Assembly: GCA_023957385.1 (NCBI GenBank)
Contig: JAMLGZ010000002.1
Span: 372,001-436,000, forward strand
Length of the DNA stretch: 64,000 bases
Reading direction: 5' to 3'
DNA from: Brumimicrobium sp.
GTDB lineage: Bacteria > Bacteroidota > Bacteroidia > Flavobacteriales_D > Crocinitomicaceae
Numbering within the stretch: the first letter of the stretch is position 1; each line of letters opens with the position of its first letter. This document shows, piece by piece, positions 9,359-18,141 of this stretch. A model generated the notes under the pieces. That model ran no database searches. It was not told where the DNA came from and saw only the letters and a list, made by a program, of their open reading frames with translations. The position numbers and the translations under genes were made by a program.

Positions 9359-10204
9359 TTGGTCGGGATAAATAGACAATACTATTATCGTAGTTTCTGG
9401 CTTATAAATGAAAAACGAGAAGTCGCTAGCCAAGTTATTGAAATGGTTAATAATGTACGTATAAAAATGCCTAGAATAGGTACTAAGAAGCTTTATTTTC
9501 TTTTAAAAGAAGAATTAAAAGGTCTTCATGTGGGTAGAGATAAACTTTTTGATATTCTTAGAGCAAATCATATGTTAGTAATTCCAAGGAAAAACTATCA
9601 TATCACAACTAATTCTCATCATCGATTTCATAAATATAAAAATATTGTAGAGAATTTAGAAATAACAAAACCAGAACAAGTATGGGTATCAGATATAACT
9701 TATATTGAAGGAAGAGGTAATGGTTATTTAGCTCTAGTAACGGATGCTTATTCAAAGAGGATAATGGGGTATGATTTATCAAATAGCCTTGCAACAGAAG
9801 GTGCTTTAAGAGCTCTTAAAATGGCCTGTAAAAATCGTATATATAAGAATCATCCTTTGATTCATCATTCTGATAGAGGAATACAATATTGTAGTAATAA
9901 ATATCAAGAATGTCTTAAAAGGAAAAATATTCGACCTAGTATGACTGAAAGCTATGATCCGTATGCAAACGCGGTAGCTGAAAGAGTAAATGGAATATTA
10001 AAGGATGAGTTTTTATTGGAAAATTATAAAGCTGATATTCAAACAATGAAAAAAATTGTAAAAGAATCTATTGAAATCTATAATAACCAAAGACCACATC
10101 TGTCATGTGAATTGTTAACACCAAGTAAAATGCATATGCAAAGAACTATAAAAAGAAAAACTTATAAAAAAACTTCTGTGAAGCTAGCTTCACAGAAGTT
10201 TTAA
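9359..10204 (+). CDS. IS3-family transposase OrfB (DDE integrase domain)
   Basis: 281 residues from the first TTG. The frame is open from 9245 and is probably expressed mainly as a fusion with OrfA. Pfam rve-type integrase with a complete DDE triad: Asp in VWVSDITYIEG, Asp in HHSDRGIQY, Glu in NAVAERVNGILKDEF. An HTH_21 region precedes it (IKMPRIGTKKLYFLLKE). The last codons are part of a 34-bp perfect palindrome. Likely IS150-like subgroup, judged from the OrfA and OrfB motifs. Confidence 0.9.
   Translation: MVGINRQYYYRSFWLINEKREVASQVIEMVNNVRIKMPRIGTKKLYFLLKEELKGLHVGRDKLFDILRANHMLVIPRKNYHITTNSHHRFHKYKNIVENLEITKPEQVWVSDITYIEGRGNGYLALVTDAYSKRIMGYDLSNSLATEGALRALKMACKNRIYKNHPLIHHSDRGIQYCSNKYQECLKRKNIRPSMTESYDPYANAVAERVNGILKDEFLLENYKADIQTMKKIVKESIEIYNNQRPHLSCELLTPSKMHMQRTIKRKTYKKTSVKLASQKF
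10169..10202. terminator. 34-bp perfect palindrome overlapping the end of orfB
   Basis: Perfectly self-complementary stretch centred on GCTAGC with A-tract and T-tract edges (AAAACTTC...GAAGTTTT). It lies inside the last transposase codons and can form a terminator-like hairpin on either strand. Confidence 0.7.
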
Positions 10205-10222
10205 TTATTTTTGTTTAAAATA

Positions 10223-10247
10223 TGTAACGCTTATTTAGGACGATACA
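10223..10247 (-). repeat. IS3 right inverted repeat
   Basis: 25-bp repeat, reverse-complementary to 8871-8895 at 20 positions, followed by the target duplication ATT. Confidence 0.85.
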
Positions 10248-10282
10248 ATTAAATGATATGTAGTTTATTGTATGTATAAAAA

Positions 10283-10921
10283 CTACCAAAGTATTGGATT
10301 GCTCATTCTTTCATCACCAATGGTTGTTTCTGTGCCATGACCGCTATATACAACAGTATCGTCCGGAAGTAAAAACATTCTTTGAGTGATTGTATGTTTT
10401 AATACATCAAAATTGCCCCCGGGCAAATCCACTCTACCATAACTTCCCTTGAAAAGGATATCTCCATTAATTACTAATTTGTCTTTTGAACTATAAAAAG
10501 CAACATGTCCTGGAGAGTGTCCAGGACCAAAAATCACTTCAAATTCCATGTCGCCAAATTGTAGTTTTTGTTTATCTTCAAGATATTTATCTGGTAGTGG
10601 AGATGGTTCAAATTGATACATGCCATATAATTGTGCACTCTTTTCTCCCATAGCTAAAGTAGGTAAATCAGCCTGATGAAGATATAAGTCAACACCAAAT
10701 TCTCTTTTCATAAAAGCATTTCCCATCACATGGTCTAAATGAGCATGGGTATTAAGAATCGCGCAAATATTTAATTGATTTTCACTGATGTAATTCCTTA
10801 ATAAATCTCTTTCCTCTTGAAAATAACAACCTGGATCTATAATTACTGCATTCTTCTGTTCGTCAAACACAATATATGTGTTTTCTTGGATGGGATTGAA
10901 TATGAATTTTACAATTCTCAT
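10283..10921 (-). CDS. metallo-beta-lactamase-fold hydrolase (glyoxalase II-like, YcbL type)
   Basis: 212 residues, about the size of the short glyoxalase-II-like MBL proteins. Metal ligands are visible: THAHLDH (HxHxDH), the distal GPGHSPGH His, the bridging Asp in VINGDILF, and the terminal His in YSGHGTETTIG. Thioester hydrolysis (for example S-lactoylglutathione-like) is the usual activity, but the natural substrate cannot be read from sequence. Cytoplasmic; no signal peptide. Single gene, divergent from the M20 amidohydrolase. Confidence 0.88.
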   Translation of the reverse strand: MRIVKFIFNPIQENTYIVFDEQKNAVIIDPGCYFQEERDLLRNYISENQLNICAILNTHAHLDHVMGNAFMKREFGVDLYLHQADLPTLAMGEKSAQLYGMYQFEPSPLPDKYLEDKQKLQFGDMEFEVIFGPGHSPGHVAFYSSKDKLVINGDILFKGSYGRVDLPGGNFDVLKHTITQRMFLLPDDTVVYSGHGTETTIGDERMSNPILW

Positions 10922-11026
10922 AGTGCTTATCTAAATTTGGTAGTAAATCAATCAACAAATCCGCAAAATTGATTACTTTTAGCTTTGACAAAAATAAAAT
11001 TTATTTCTCTATAAATTTCTCAATTC

Positions 11027-12220
11027 ATGAATATCGATGTGAAATCCGTTGTTATTGCTAAGTCTGAAGAACTATTTGAGAAGGTTGTCGGATATAGGCA
11101 ACACCTACATCAATACCCAGAATTATCTTATCAGGAATACAATACTATGAAATTTATTTCTGAACAATTATCTCAAATTGGAATCCCTCACCAAACAGGA
11201 GTAGCTGAAACTGGTATTGTAGCTTTGATTAAAGGAAAACATCACTCTGAAAATCAACCTTGTATTGGTTTAAGAGCAGATATAGATGCACTACCTATTC
11301 AAGAGTTAAATGAAATCCCTTTTGCTTCTAAGAATCAGGGTGTAATGCATGCTTGTGGGCATGATGTGCATACTTCTATACTTCTGGGAGTGGCTGAGAT
11401 TTTATGGGAATTACGAGAAAACCTTCCGCATCCTGTTAAGTTGATATTTCAACCAGGAGAAGAGAAAAATCCAGGAGGAGCCGGTCTTATGATTAAGGCA
11501 GATTGTCTTTCAAATCCGCCTGTTATGAAGATGTATGCTTTACATGCGGATCCAGATATCGAAGTGGGAAAAGTGGGAACAAAAGAGGGGCTATTTATGG
11601 CTTCATGTGATGAAATATATATTGATATTATTGGTAAAGGAGGGCATGGAGCAAGACCACAACAAGCAGTTGATAGTATTCTAGTGGGTGCTGAAATAGT
11701 TACCTCCTTACAAAAAATAGTTAGTAGAAATTGTGACCCAAATATCCCTTGTGTTCTTACTTTTGGTCATTTTGAAGGATTGGGCGCAACAAATGTAATT
11801 CCAGAAAGAGTCCATCTCAAAGGCACGTTTAGAACAATGAATGAAAGGTGGAGAGCTGAGGCTTTAGAGAGAATACAGAAACAATCTGAATTAATTGCAC
11901 AAGCACATGGAGCAGAGGCTAAGGTTGAAATTAGTCATGGTTATCCATTCTTGGAAAATGATGTAACTACTACACGAGAGTTTATTCAAAATGCTCAAAA
12001 TTGGTTGGGAGCAGAAAATGTAATTCCCAATATGGAAATGCGTATGGGATCTGAAGACTTCTCGTTTTATGCACAAGTTGTTCCAGTTTGTTTTTTTAGA
12101 ATTGGTGTTAGGAATAAACATGCTCAAAGAATATCAGGTTTACATACAGCTACTTTTAATATTGATAATCAATCTCTTAAAATAGGAATGCAATTAATGA
12201 CAATGAATTGCATAATTTAG
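11027..12220 (+). CDS. M20-family amidohydrolase (N-acyl-amino-acid/hippurate hydrolase type)
   Basis: 397 residues. Di-metal peptidase family M20D: RADIDALPIQEL, the HACGHDVHTS metal motif, QPGEEKNPGGA with the catalytic and ligand Glu residues, GKGGHGARPQQAVD in the lid domain, and MGSEDFSFYA near the C-terminus. Members remove acyl groups from amino acids or auxin-like conjugates, here probably N-acetyl or N-acyl amino acids. The next frame starts close by (NAT at 12268), suggesting co-transcription. Confidence 0.88.
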   Translation: MNIDVKSVVIAKSEELFEKVVGYRQHLHQYPELSYQEYNTMKFISEQLSQIGIPHQTGVAETGIVALIKGKHHSENQPCIGLRADIDALPIQELNEIPFASKNQGVMHACGHDVHTSILLGVAEILWELRENLPHPVKLIFQPGEEKNPGGAGLMIKADCLSNPPVMKMYALHADPDIEVGKVGTKEGLFMASCDEIYIDIIGKGGHGARPQQAVDSILVGAEIVTSLQKIVSRNCDPNIPCVLTFGHFEGLGATNVIPERVHLKGTFRTMNERWRAEALERIQKQSELIAQAHGAEAKVEISHGYPFLENDVTTTREFIQNAQNWLGAENVIPNMEMRMGSEDFSFYAQVVPVCFFRIGVRNKHAQRISGLHTATFNIDNQSLKIGMQLMTMNCII

Positions 12221-12267
12221 CGTTATATGGTTTGAAATTTGTTATACCTACGAGAAGAAATTACAAG

Positions 12268-13077
12268 ATGAACCAAAAACTATTGCTACAATATTTAAGA
12301 AGAATTAAATTTCAAGGTACGCCCGATGTAAGTTTGAAGACACTCTCTCAAATTATCCTACGACACACCCAGACTTTTGCATTTGAAAATCTTAATCCTC
12401 TGGTGGGACTTCCTGTTTCCTTAGAGTTAGAAACTATTGCTCATAAATTTATAGTAGAGCATAGGGGAGGATATTGCTTTGAGCATAATAGATTGTTATT
12501 AGAAGTTTTTAAAGCTATTGGTTTTGAAGTGCGAGGTTTATTAGGCAAGGTGTATGCAAAGGGGAAGAGAATAGAGGATTTACAAAGGACTCACATGATT
12601 GTACTTGTTTCTTTAGATGGGAAAAACTTTATTGCCGATGTAGGATTTGGAGGGTTCGATCCAACGAGTCCAATTCGTTTAGTTTGCAATCGGATCCAAA
12701 AAACAACGAAAGAAAATTTTAGAATAATTAAAGAAAGAAATCATTATATTTTACAAATAATGATTCAAAGTAGATGGGTATCTCTTTATCTTTTTGATTT
12801 GCAAGAGCAATATCCTCCTGATTTTAAAATAGCTAATTGGTACACCTCTGCACATCCAGACTCTTCATTTACATATCAATTAAAAGCTGCTATAGCAACA
12901 GAAGAATGTAGATATACTTTGTTTAATAACGTGCTTTCTACACATTACCTTGGTAAAAAATCAGTGAAAGAAAAACTGACTAATCTTTCTTCAATTCGAA
13001 GGGTTTTGCAAGAAAATTTTAAAATTAGGATAGACGATCTACCAAATTTGGATAAGGAGCTTCAAAAGTTGATCTAA
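12268..13077 (+). CDS. nat: arylamine N-acetyltransferase
   Basis: 269 residues. Acetyl-CoA-dependent N-acetylation of arylamines or hydrazines. The catalytic triad is visible: Cys70 in RGGYCFEHN, His109 in QRTHMIVLV, Asp124 in FIADVGFGG. The N-terminal TFAFENLNPL motif is also typical. The ATG at 12268 is preferred over the upstream in-frame ATG at 12208, because the upstream part is poor in family features and overlaps the amidohydrolase gene. Probably co-transcribed with that gene. Confidence 0.9.
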   Translation: MNQKLLLQYLRRIKFQGTPDVSLKTLSQIILRHTQTFAFENLNPLVGLPVSLELETIAHKFIVEHRGGYCFEHNRLLLEVFKAIGFEVRGLLGKVYAKGKRIEDLQRTHMIVLVSLDGKNFIADVGFGGFDPTSPIRLVCNRIQKTTKENFRIIKERNHYILQIMIQSRWVSLYLFDLQEQYPPDFKIANWYTSAHPDSSFTYQLKAAIATEECRYTLFNNVLSTHYLGKKSVKEKLTNLSSIRRVLQENFKIRIDDLPNLDKELQKLI

Positions 13078-13082
13078 ATCTG

Positions 13083-13090
13083 TACATTTG
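13083..13090 (+). promoter_or_regulatory. -7 promoter element before the enoyl-CoA hydratase gene
   Basis: TACATTTG matches TAnnTTTG exactly, 28 bp before the ATG at 13119. No well-spaced TTG was found upstream. Confidence 0.45.
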
Positions 13091-13118
13091 TGGTCTAATT
13101 ATTAAATAGATTCAAATT

Positions 13119-13898
13119 ATGAGTACAACTGATGCTATTCTTCAAGGAGATGTTCATTTTGATGTAGATTCAAGAGGTGTTGCAACGATTACTTTCCATC
13201 ATCCATTAAGTAATTCTTTACCTGGTAGGGTTTTAAAGAAGCTGGCAGAAACAATTACAGAAATGGGTAATAATAATGAAGTAAAAGTTATTGTATTAAA
13301 ATCTGAAGGAGAAAAAGCATTTTGTGCCGGTGCCAGTTTTGATGAATTAATTTCTATTAAAGATTTAGAAACAGGAAAAATATTCTTTTCAGGATTTGCC
13401 AATGTAATCAATGCCTGTCGAAAAGCACCAAAATTTATTATTGGAAGAGTTCAAGGGAAAGCAGTAGGAGGTGGAGTTGGTTTAGCATCTGCAGTTGATT
13501 ATTGCTATGCTACACGTGAAGCTTCTGTAAAGTTATCAGAATTAGCGGTAGGAATTGGCCCTTTTGTTGTTGGTCCAGCAGTAGAACGTAAAGTTGGGGT
13601 TTCTGGTATGAGTCGTTTAGCTATTGATGCTACAACTTGGAAGAGCGCAGAATGGGCAAGAGATAATGGTTTGTATGCTGAAATATACGATACGATTGAA
13701 GAGATGGATAAAGAAGTTGATAAACTAGCTAATCAATTATCAAAGTCTAACCCTGAAGCTATGAAATTAATGAAAGAAACTATTTGGAGAGGAACTGAAG
13801 ATTGGGATAGTTTATTGGCAGAAAGAGCTGCTATGAGTGGAAAACTTGTGTTATCTGAATTTACTGTGAATGCTATCAGTGCTTTCAAAGGCAAATAA
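13119..13898 (+). CDS. enoyl-CoA hydratase/isomerase family protein
   Basis: 259-residue crotonase-fold protein. The CoA-binding and oxyanion-hole motifs are present: GEKAFCAGASFDEL and GRVQGKAVGGGVGLASAVDYCYA, followed by SVKLSELAVGIGPFVVGPAVERKVG. The Glu pair used by true hydratases is not conserved in the usual form: the second position is in the GIGPF region, where classic hydratases have a Glu. The activity may therefore be isomerase or methylglutaconyl-CoA-like. Directly upstream of gldA (26 bp) on the same strand. Confidence 0.85.
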   Translation: MSTTDAILQGDVHFDVDSRGVATITFHHPLSNSLPGRVLKKLAETITEMGNNNEVKVIVLKSEGEKAFCAGASFDELISIKDLETGKIFFSGFANVINACRKAPKFIIGRVQGKAVGGGVGLASAVDYCYATREASVKLSELAVGIGPFVVGPAVERKVGVSGMSRLAIDATTWKSAEWARDNGLYAEIYDTIEEMDKEVDKLANQLSKSNPEAMKLMKETIWRGTEDWDSLLAERAAMSGKLVLSEFTVNAISAFKGK

Positions 13899-13924
13899 TA
13901 TCTTCGTAAAATAAAATTGTAAAC

Positions 13925-14830
13925 ATGTCAATTTCTGTTAAATATCTTACTAAAATCTATGGAGAGCAAGTTGCCGTAAATAACATTTCATTTGAAGCTA
14001 AAAAGGGTGAAATATTAGGTTTCTTAGGACCTAATGGTGCTGGTAAATCTACCACTATGAAAATAATTACAGGTTTTATACCTGCAACGGAAGGAGATGT
14101 AGAGGTATGTGGTATTGACATAAAGAAGGAACCTCTGAAAGCAAGAGATAAGATTGGATATTTACCCGAACATAATCCTATTTATTTGGATATGTATGTA
14201 AAAGAATATTTGAAGTTTGTAGGGAAAATATACAAGATAAAGGATATCGATAAAAGAGTTGAAGAGGTTATTGATTTAGTAGGTTTACAAAAAGAGCAAC
14301 ATAAAATAATTGGTGCTTTATCCAAAGGATACCGACAACGTGTAGGACTGGCTCAAGCAATTATTCATGATCCGGAAGTATTGATCTTAGATGAGCCAAC
14401 ATCAGGATTAGATCCCAACCAGTTAGTAGAGATTCGTGGATTAATTAAAAAAATAGGAAAAGAAAAAACAGTGATGCTTTCTACTCATATTATGCAGGAA
14501 GTAGAAGCTGTGTGTGATAGAGTTATCATCATAAATAATGGGAATCTGGTTGCCAATGCTAAGACAGAAGAACTAGAATCTGGTGGAAATGAGCAAGTGG
14601 TATATGTTGAGTTTGAAGAGCAGGTGGCTCGTAACCGATTGGCTAAGGTTCCCCACATCATGCAAGTGGAAGCCCTTAGTGATAATACATTTGTTGTAAA
14701 AACATCTGCTGAGATAGATCTTCGAAAAGTGATAGCCGAATTTGCGAAAGAAGAAAATAATCTTATATTAACTATTCGTAAAGAAGAAAAGTCACTAGAG
14801 GAAGTATTTAAGGAATACACTAAAAAATAA
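13925..14830 (+). CDS. gldA: gliding motility ABC transporter ATP-binding protein GldA
   Basis: 301 residues. ABC ATPase: Walker A GPNGAGKST, Q-loop replaced by GYLPEHNPIYLDMY, signature LSKGYRQRVGLAQA, Walker B VLILDEPTSGLDP, H-loop LSTHIMQEVE. Length and the GYLPEHNPIYLDM segment fit GldA, whose partners GldF and GldG form the membrane component; those are not in this window. A C-terminal regulatory-like domain occupies about residues 220-300. Ends 1 bp from the convergent flavodoxin gene. Confidence 0.88.
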   Translation: MSISVKYLTKIYGEQVAVNNISFEAKKGEILGFLGPNGAGKSTTMKIITGFIPATEGDVEVCGIDIKKEPLKARDKIGYLPEHNPIYLDMYVKEYLKFVGKIYKIKDIDKRVEEVIDLVGLQKEQHKIIGALSKGYRQRVGLAQAIIHDPEVLILDEPTSGLDPNQLVEIRGLIKKIGKEKTVMLSTHIMQEVEAVCDRVIIINNGNLVANAKTEELESGGNEQVVYVEFEEQVARNRLAKVPHIMQVEALSDNTFVVKTSAEIDLRKVIAEFAKEENNLILTIRKEEKSLEEVFKEYTKK

Positions 14831-14831
14831 T

Positions 14832-15287
14832 TTACTTATTAAGTAACTGATAACTTTGAACAATCTCTTTTGCCAATTTAGCTAATTCTTTTTTACTTTC
14901 TATATCAGGTTCTCCTTCAATTTTAAGAATTTTCCCGCCGCTTATTGCGCCTGTATTATCAAATTGTTGAGCAAAGTCATCAGCAGATTTGCAGAAATAG
15001 CCATAATCCTCTTCTCCAGTTCCAATCGAGGCGTATATCTTTCCTTTTAAATTCACACTTTTTAAATCATCATAAAACCCGTGAATCTCTTCTGGTAGGT
15101 TTCCAGCTGAGCCATAAGTATAAGAAGCAACAATACAAATATCTGCCTCAAGGAAAGTTGATGGATTTATTTGTTGACATTCATAGATATCTACTTGTAT
15201 TTCTAATGAACGTAAACAATTCGCTAAGAAATTTGCTGCAACCTCGGTGTTCCCTGTTAAACTAGCATATACAATAATTGCTTTCAC
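14832..15287 (-). CDS. flavodoxin
   Basis: 151-residue FMN-binding electron carrier. The phosphate loop SLTGNTE follows the first strand IIVYA, the aromatic 50s-type loop contains SYTYGSAGNLP, and the second isoalloxazine loop has GTGEEDYGYFC. Cytoplasmic. Likely donates electrons to radical-SAM or reductive enzymes, and rlmN is close by, but no direct link can be shown. Convergent with gldA. Confidence 0.88.
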   Translation of the reverse strand: MKAIIVYASLTGNTEVAANFLANCLRSLEIQVDIYECQQINPSTFLEADICIVASYTYGSAGNLPEEIHGFYDDLKSVNLKGKIYASIGTGEEDYGYFCKSADDFAQQFDNTGAISGGKILKIEGEPDIESKKELAKLAKEIVQSYQLLNK

Positions 15288-15370
15288 ATATTCATTTTTA
15301 GCCTAACAAATTAAAATGTGTATGGTTGAACATCTATATCATAATATGAAGTTATGTCCTATTTAAACAA

Positions 15371-15398
15371 AAAAGAGCAACTAAAAGCTGCTCTTTTT
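15371..15398 (-). terminator. terminator downstream of the type A T9SS cargo operon
   Basis: 9-bp stem (15371-15379 with 15389-15397) flanked on both sides by A/T runs, just past the stop of the minus-strand gene at 15419. Confidence 0.8.
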
Positions 15399-15418
15399 AT
15401 ACCGTAATTTTGTTTTTT

Positions 15419-17770
15419 TTATTGAACTAATACTTTTCTAGATAATACTCCATTCTCTGTTGAGATTTGGATGATATACATCCCTTTTACTATAGAAGAA
15501 GTATTGATTCGAATAGTATGACTATCTATTGTCGAGATATCAGTAGTAATGATTTTTCCATCTGTTGTAACTACTTGAAGTTCTTTAACAATAAGATTAC
15601 CTGTTACAACATCTACATGACTTGTCGCAGGGTTAGGATGAATAGTCACATTTGTATTTAAATTATTTGCATCTACAGAAGCACAACCATCTACTGTAAT
15701 AGTCATAGTAGCAGAATTTTCGCAAGTACCATCATTATATGTATAGGTGATAGTGTATGTTCCTATACCAATGGATGGATCAAAACTATTATTAGTAACC
15801 CCTTGCCCTGAGAAAGTTCCTCCATTTGGTGTACCATTAAGTATAATTGCATTATTATAAGTACATAATGTTTGATCTTGTCCTGCATCCACAGCTGGTA
15901 ATCCGTTTATTGTAATGTTAAATGTTTCTACTGCTTGTGGACATGAACCTGATGCTGCGATTGTATTAGTTACAGTATATGAACCTGGAACACTAGAATT
16001 AGTTGTAATTACACCAGTATTACTATTGATATTTAAACCATTTGTAGAGCTAAATAAACCCGCACTTCCTCCGTTGAAAATAGGACTCACTGTTCCTTCA
16101 TTTTGACAATACGCATTGTTTGAATAAGTAAATGATGCATTAGGAGCAGATGTAATAGTGATATTTTGTGTTTTAGTATCACCACATGTTCCACTAATGG
16201 TATAAGTAACAGTATACTGACCATCAGCACTAGCTGTTACATCAATTTCACCAGTAGCCGTATTTACAAATACGAGTCCTGAAGTAGAAGAGAATACTCC
16301 ACCAGATTGTGAAATTATTGGAGTTACATTACTTCCACCACTGCAAAATGTATTAGAACTGTAATTAAATGTTGCATCTGCTGAAGGATTTACAGTAACT
16401 GTAATTTGTTTTGAATCTACGCAACCATTTCCATCTGTTAGTTTCACATCATAAGTTGTAGTTGTGGCAGGAGAAGCTGTATAAGAAGCACCTGTCCCTA
16501 CTTGAGTTACCCCAATATACCAAGTGATTGTTCCATTACCAGAAGCGGTTAATGTAACTTGATTTCCGGCACAAATAGGAGCTGGCGTTGCACCAAGTGT
16601 TAAAGTTTCTCCTGGAACATTGTTAATAGTAACAGTTTGAGAATAAACGCAACCATTACCATCAGCTATGACTTGTGTATTATATGAATTAGCAGGTAAG
16701 TTAAATGTGTTACCTGACTGTGTATTCACACCTCCATCAGAAGAATATAAATAAGGAGGTTTTCCTCCAGAAGCGTTGGTTATAGTAATCGACCCATTAT
16801 TTCCACAATGAGCATCGGTTGGGGTAACTGTTGCAGTTACATCCGGATAAACCTTAATATAGTAACCAGTTGCATCTGAATGGCATGCTCCATTGACAAG
16901 TAAAAAAAGTGACTGATTTTGAGGAGAACTTTGACTAGGTCCAACCTGATCGATTGCGTTACCATAGAAATCCACATAGAATTGTGTGACATCATCATCA
17001 GTAATCAACCAATTATAGGTGTCAATAGTTCCAGTTGAAGCAGAAGCGTCCACATTAATATGTCCACTTAGACATACCTCGTCATTATCTATACTAAAGT
17101 CAGCAACGGGTTTTGTTCCATTTGATAATAATACTTCAAATGCGAAAGCACTATTAATTGGAGTGCCGTTTGAAGAATAAACCTCATTCACGCCTTTCCA
17201 TTGATTGTAAAAGTATGAACCTATAGGACCTGATAAATGGAATAATGTAAAATTAGAAGTAGGCTGAGTTGTTGCTAAAGCAAAAGAATCAACAGGCGAG
17301 GTGAAAGTTACTTCATACCCTACAAAAAATTTACCTGTGACTGATATAGGAGTTGTTAATTCTATTTGACTCCAATACATTTCAGGTTTCAAAGAACTAA
17401 AAGGAACAACTTGAGAATATAGTTGAGTTCCCGGTTGATTACCTGAAGCATTATAAACACGAAGTGTTATTTTACCATTGTTACTAGCATTTTTGATTTT
17501 CCAAGGCAACATTCTAACCGCACGAATTTGGTTAGATTGTGTACCGATGTTATAAGGTTCTACCCATACATCAGTTTCGTATGTGTCAGTTCCGTCAAAG
17601 ATTTCATCTTGCCCCAAGAGTAAGCCATCGCCATTGCTAGTCCAAGTGGTGTAAGTATTATTAGCAGGTTTAATAAAGTTTCTCAGCGTATCACAGCTTT
17701 GTGAGAATGAGACACTATAGGTTAAAAGAATAGCAACTAATGCCATTCCAAGCATATTTATTGTTTTCAT
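15419..17770 (-). CDS. secreted T9SS cargo with SprB-type repeat and type A C-terminal sorting domain
   Basis: 783 residues with a signal peptide (MKTINMLGMA...SFSQS). A jelly-roll-like beta domain occupies about residues 30-215 and a PKD-like stretch about 220-305. One SprB-type repeat lies at about 310-388 (DAHCGNNGSITITNASGGKPPY). Ig-like or gliding-type repeats follow to about 700. The last 78 residues form a type A sorting domain: VTIHPNPATSHVDV, LQVVTTDGK, and a final GMYIIQISTENGVLSRKVLVQ. Probably exported by T9SS and anchored on the surface. It follows a small exported protein by 23 bp. No enzymatic motif was seen; adhesin or structural role inferred. Confidence 0.85.
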   Translation of the reverse strand: MKTINMLGMALVAILLTYSVSFSQSCDTLRNFIKPANNTYTTWTSNGDGLLLGQDEIFDGTDTYETDVWVEPYNIGTQSNQIRAVRMLPWKIKNASNNGKITLRVYNASGNQPGTQLYSQVVPFSSLKPEMYWSQIELTTPISVTGKFFVGYEVTFTSPVDSFALATTQPTSNFTLFHLSGPIGSYFYNQWKGVNEVYSSNGTPINSAFAFEVLLSNGTKPVADFSIDNDEVCLSGHINVDASASTGTIDTYNWLITDDDVTQFYVDFYGNAIDQVGPSQSSPQNQSLFLLVNGACHSDATGYYIKVYPDVTATVTPTDAHCGNNGSITITNASGGKPPYLYSSDGGVNTQSGNTFNLPANSYNTQVIADGNGCVYSQTVTINNVPGETLTLGATPAPICAGNQVTLTASGNGTITWYIGVTQVGTGASYTASPATTTTYDVKLTDGNGCVDSKQITVTVNPSADATFNYSSNTFCSGGSNVTPIISQSGGVFSSTSGLVFVNTATGEIDVTASADGQYTVTYTISGTCGDTKTQNITITSAPNASFTYSNNAYCQNEGTVSPIFNGGSAGLFSSTNGLNINSNTGVITTNSSVPGSYTVTNTIAASGSCPQAVETFNITINGLPAVDAGQDQTLCTYNNAIILNGTPNGGTFSGQGVTNNSFDPSIGIGTYTITYTYNDGTCENSATMTITVDGCASVDANNLNTNVTIHPNPATSHVDVVTGNLIVKELQVVTTDGKIITTDISTIDSHTIRINTSSIVKGMYIIQISTENGVLSRKVLVQ

Positions 17771-17793
17771 CGGAAGTAATAATAGATTTTAAA

Positions 17794-18072
17794 TTATTTA
17801 TTTGAATTATTTTCAGATTCTGTAGTTTTAGGCTCAACAGCAGGAGAAGTCTCAGCAGGTACTATCTTTGCTTCCTTTAGTTCAGCACTCTTGATTTCAC
17901 TTGATTCTAATCTTCTTACAGCTTTAGCTTCTGCTTTTACAGCTTCCTTTTGCACCGGCTGAACAGTCTTCTCTTGTTCTACAGTTTGTGCCTTAGTCTG
18001 AGCATTTTCTTGTGAAAATGCAAAAGATCCAACTAGTAGAGCTAGACCTAATAAAGTAATAGTTTTTTTCAT
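17794..18072 (-). CDS. small exported Lys/Glu/Ala-rich protein of unknown function
   Basis: 92 residues: signal peptide MKKTITLLGLALLVGSFAFSQ, then a disordered tail rich in Glu, Lys, Ala, Gln and Thr with no Cys and no fold. A fully consensus promoter precedes it and the T9SS cargo gene follows 23 bp later, so it is real and co-expressed with the cargo. It resembles in style the small proteins at 36211 and 38928 of the collagen locus. Function not recognised; periplasmic companion or chaperone is a guess from position only. Confidence 0.7.
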   Translation of the reverse strand: MKKTITLLGLALLVGSFAFSQENAQTKAQTVEQEKTVQPVQKEAVKAEAKAVRRLESSEIKSAELKEAKIVPAETSPAVEPKTTESENNSNK

Positions 18073-18093
18073 AAAAAATAAATTAATTGATTA

Positions 18094-18124
18094 CAAATAT
18101 AGAGATAAAGACTGATGAAACAAA
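18094..18124 (-). promoter_or_regulatory. consensus Bacteroidota promoter of the small-protein/T9SS cargo operon
   Basis: Read on the minus strand: TTTG (18124-18121), exactly 19 bp, TATATTTG (18101-18094), then 21 bp to the ATG. Both boxes match the TTTG/TAnnTTTG consensus. Confidence 0.8.
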
Positions 18125-18141
18125 AAAAATATTAACTGAGT

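Larger units (their letters stand above)
8871..10247 (+). mobile_element. IS3-family insertion sequence, complete
   Basis: 1377-bp element with two overlapping reading frames (orfA, orfB). The ends are inverted repeats starting TGT and finishing ACA (8871-8895 and 10223-10247, 20 of 25 matching). A 3-bp direct repeat ATT flanks it at 8868-8870 and 10248-10250. Terminal TG...CA, a 3-bp duplication and the orfA/orfB plan are the IS3-family pattern. It landed between the lipoprotein terminator and the convergent hydrolase gene, so no host gene is broken. All key residues and the frameshift signal are intact, so it may be active. Confidence 0.9.

Noticed and set aside
14485..14820. Minus-strand frame inside gldA
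   Set aside because: Antisense shadow of the ABC ATPase; Ser/Thr-rich translation without domains.
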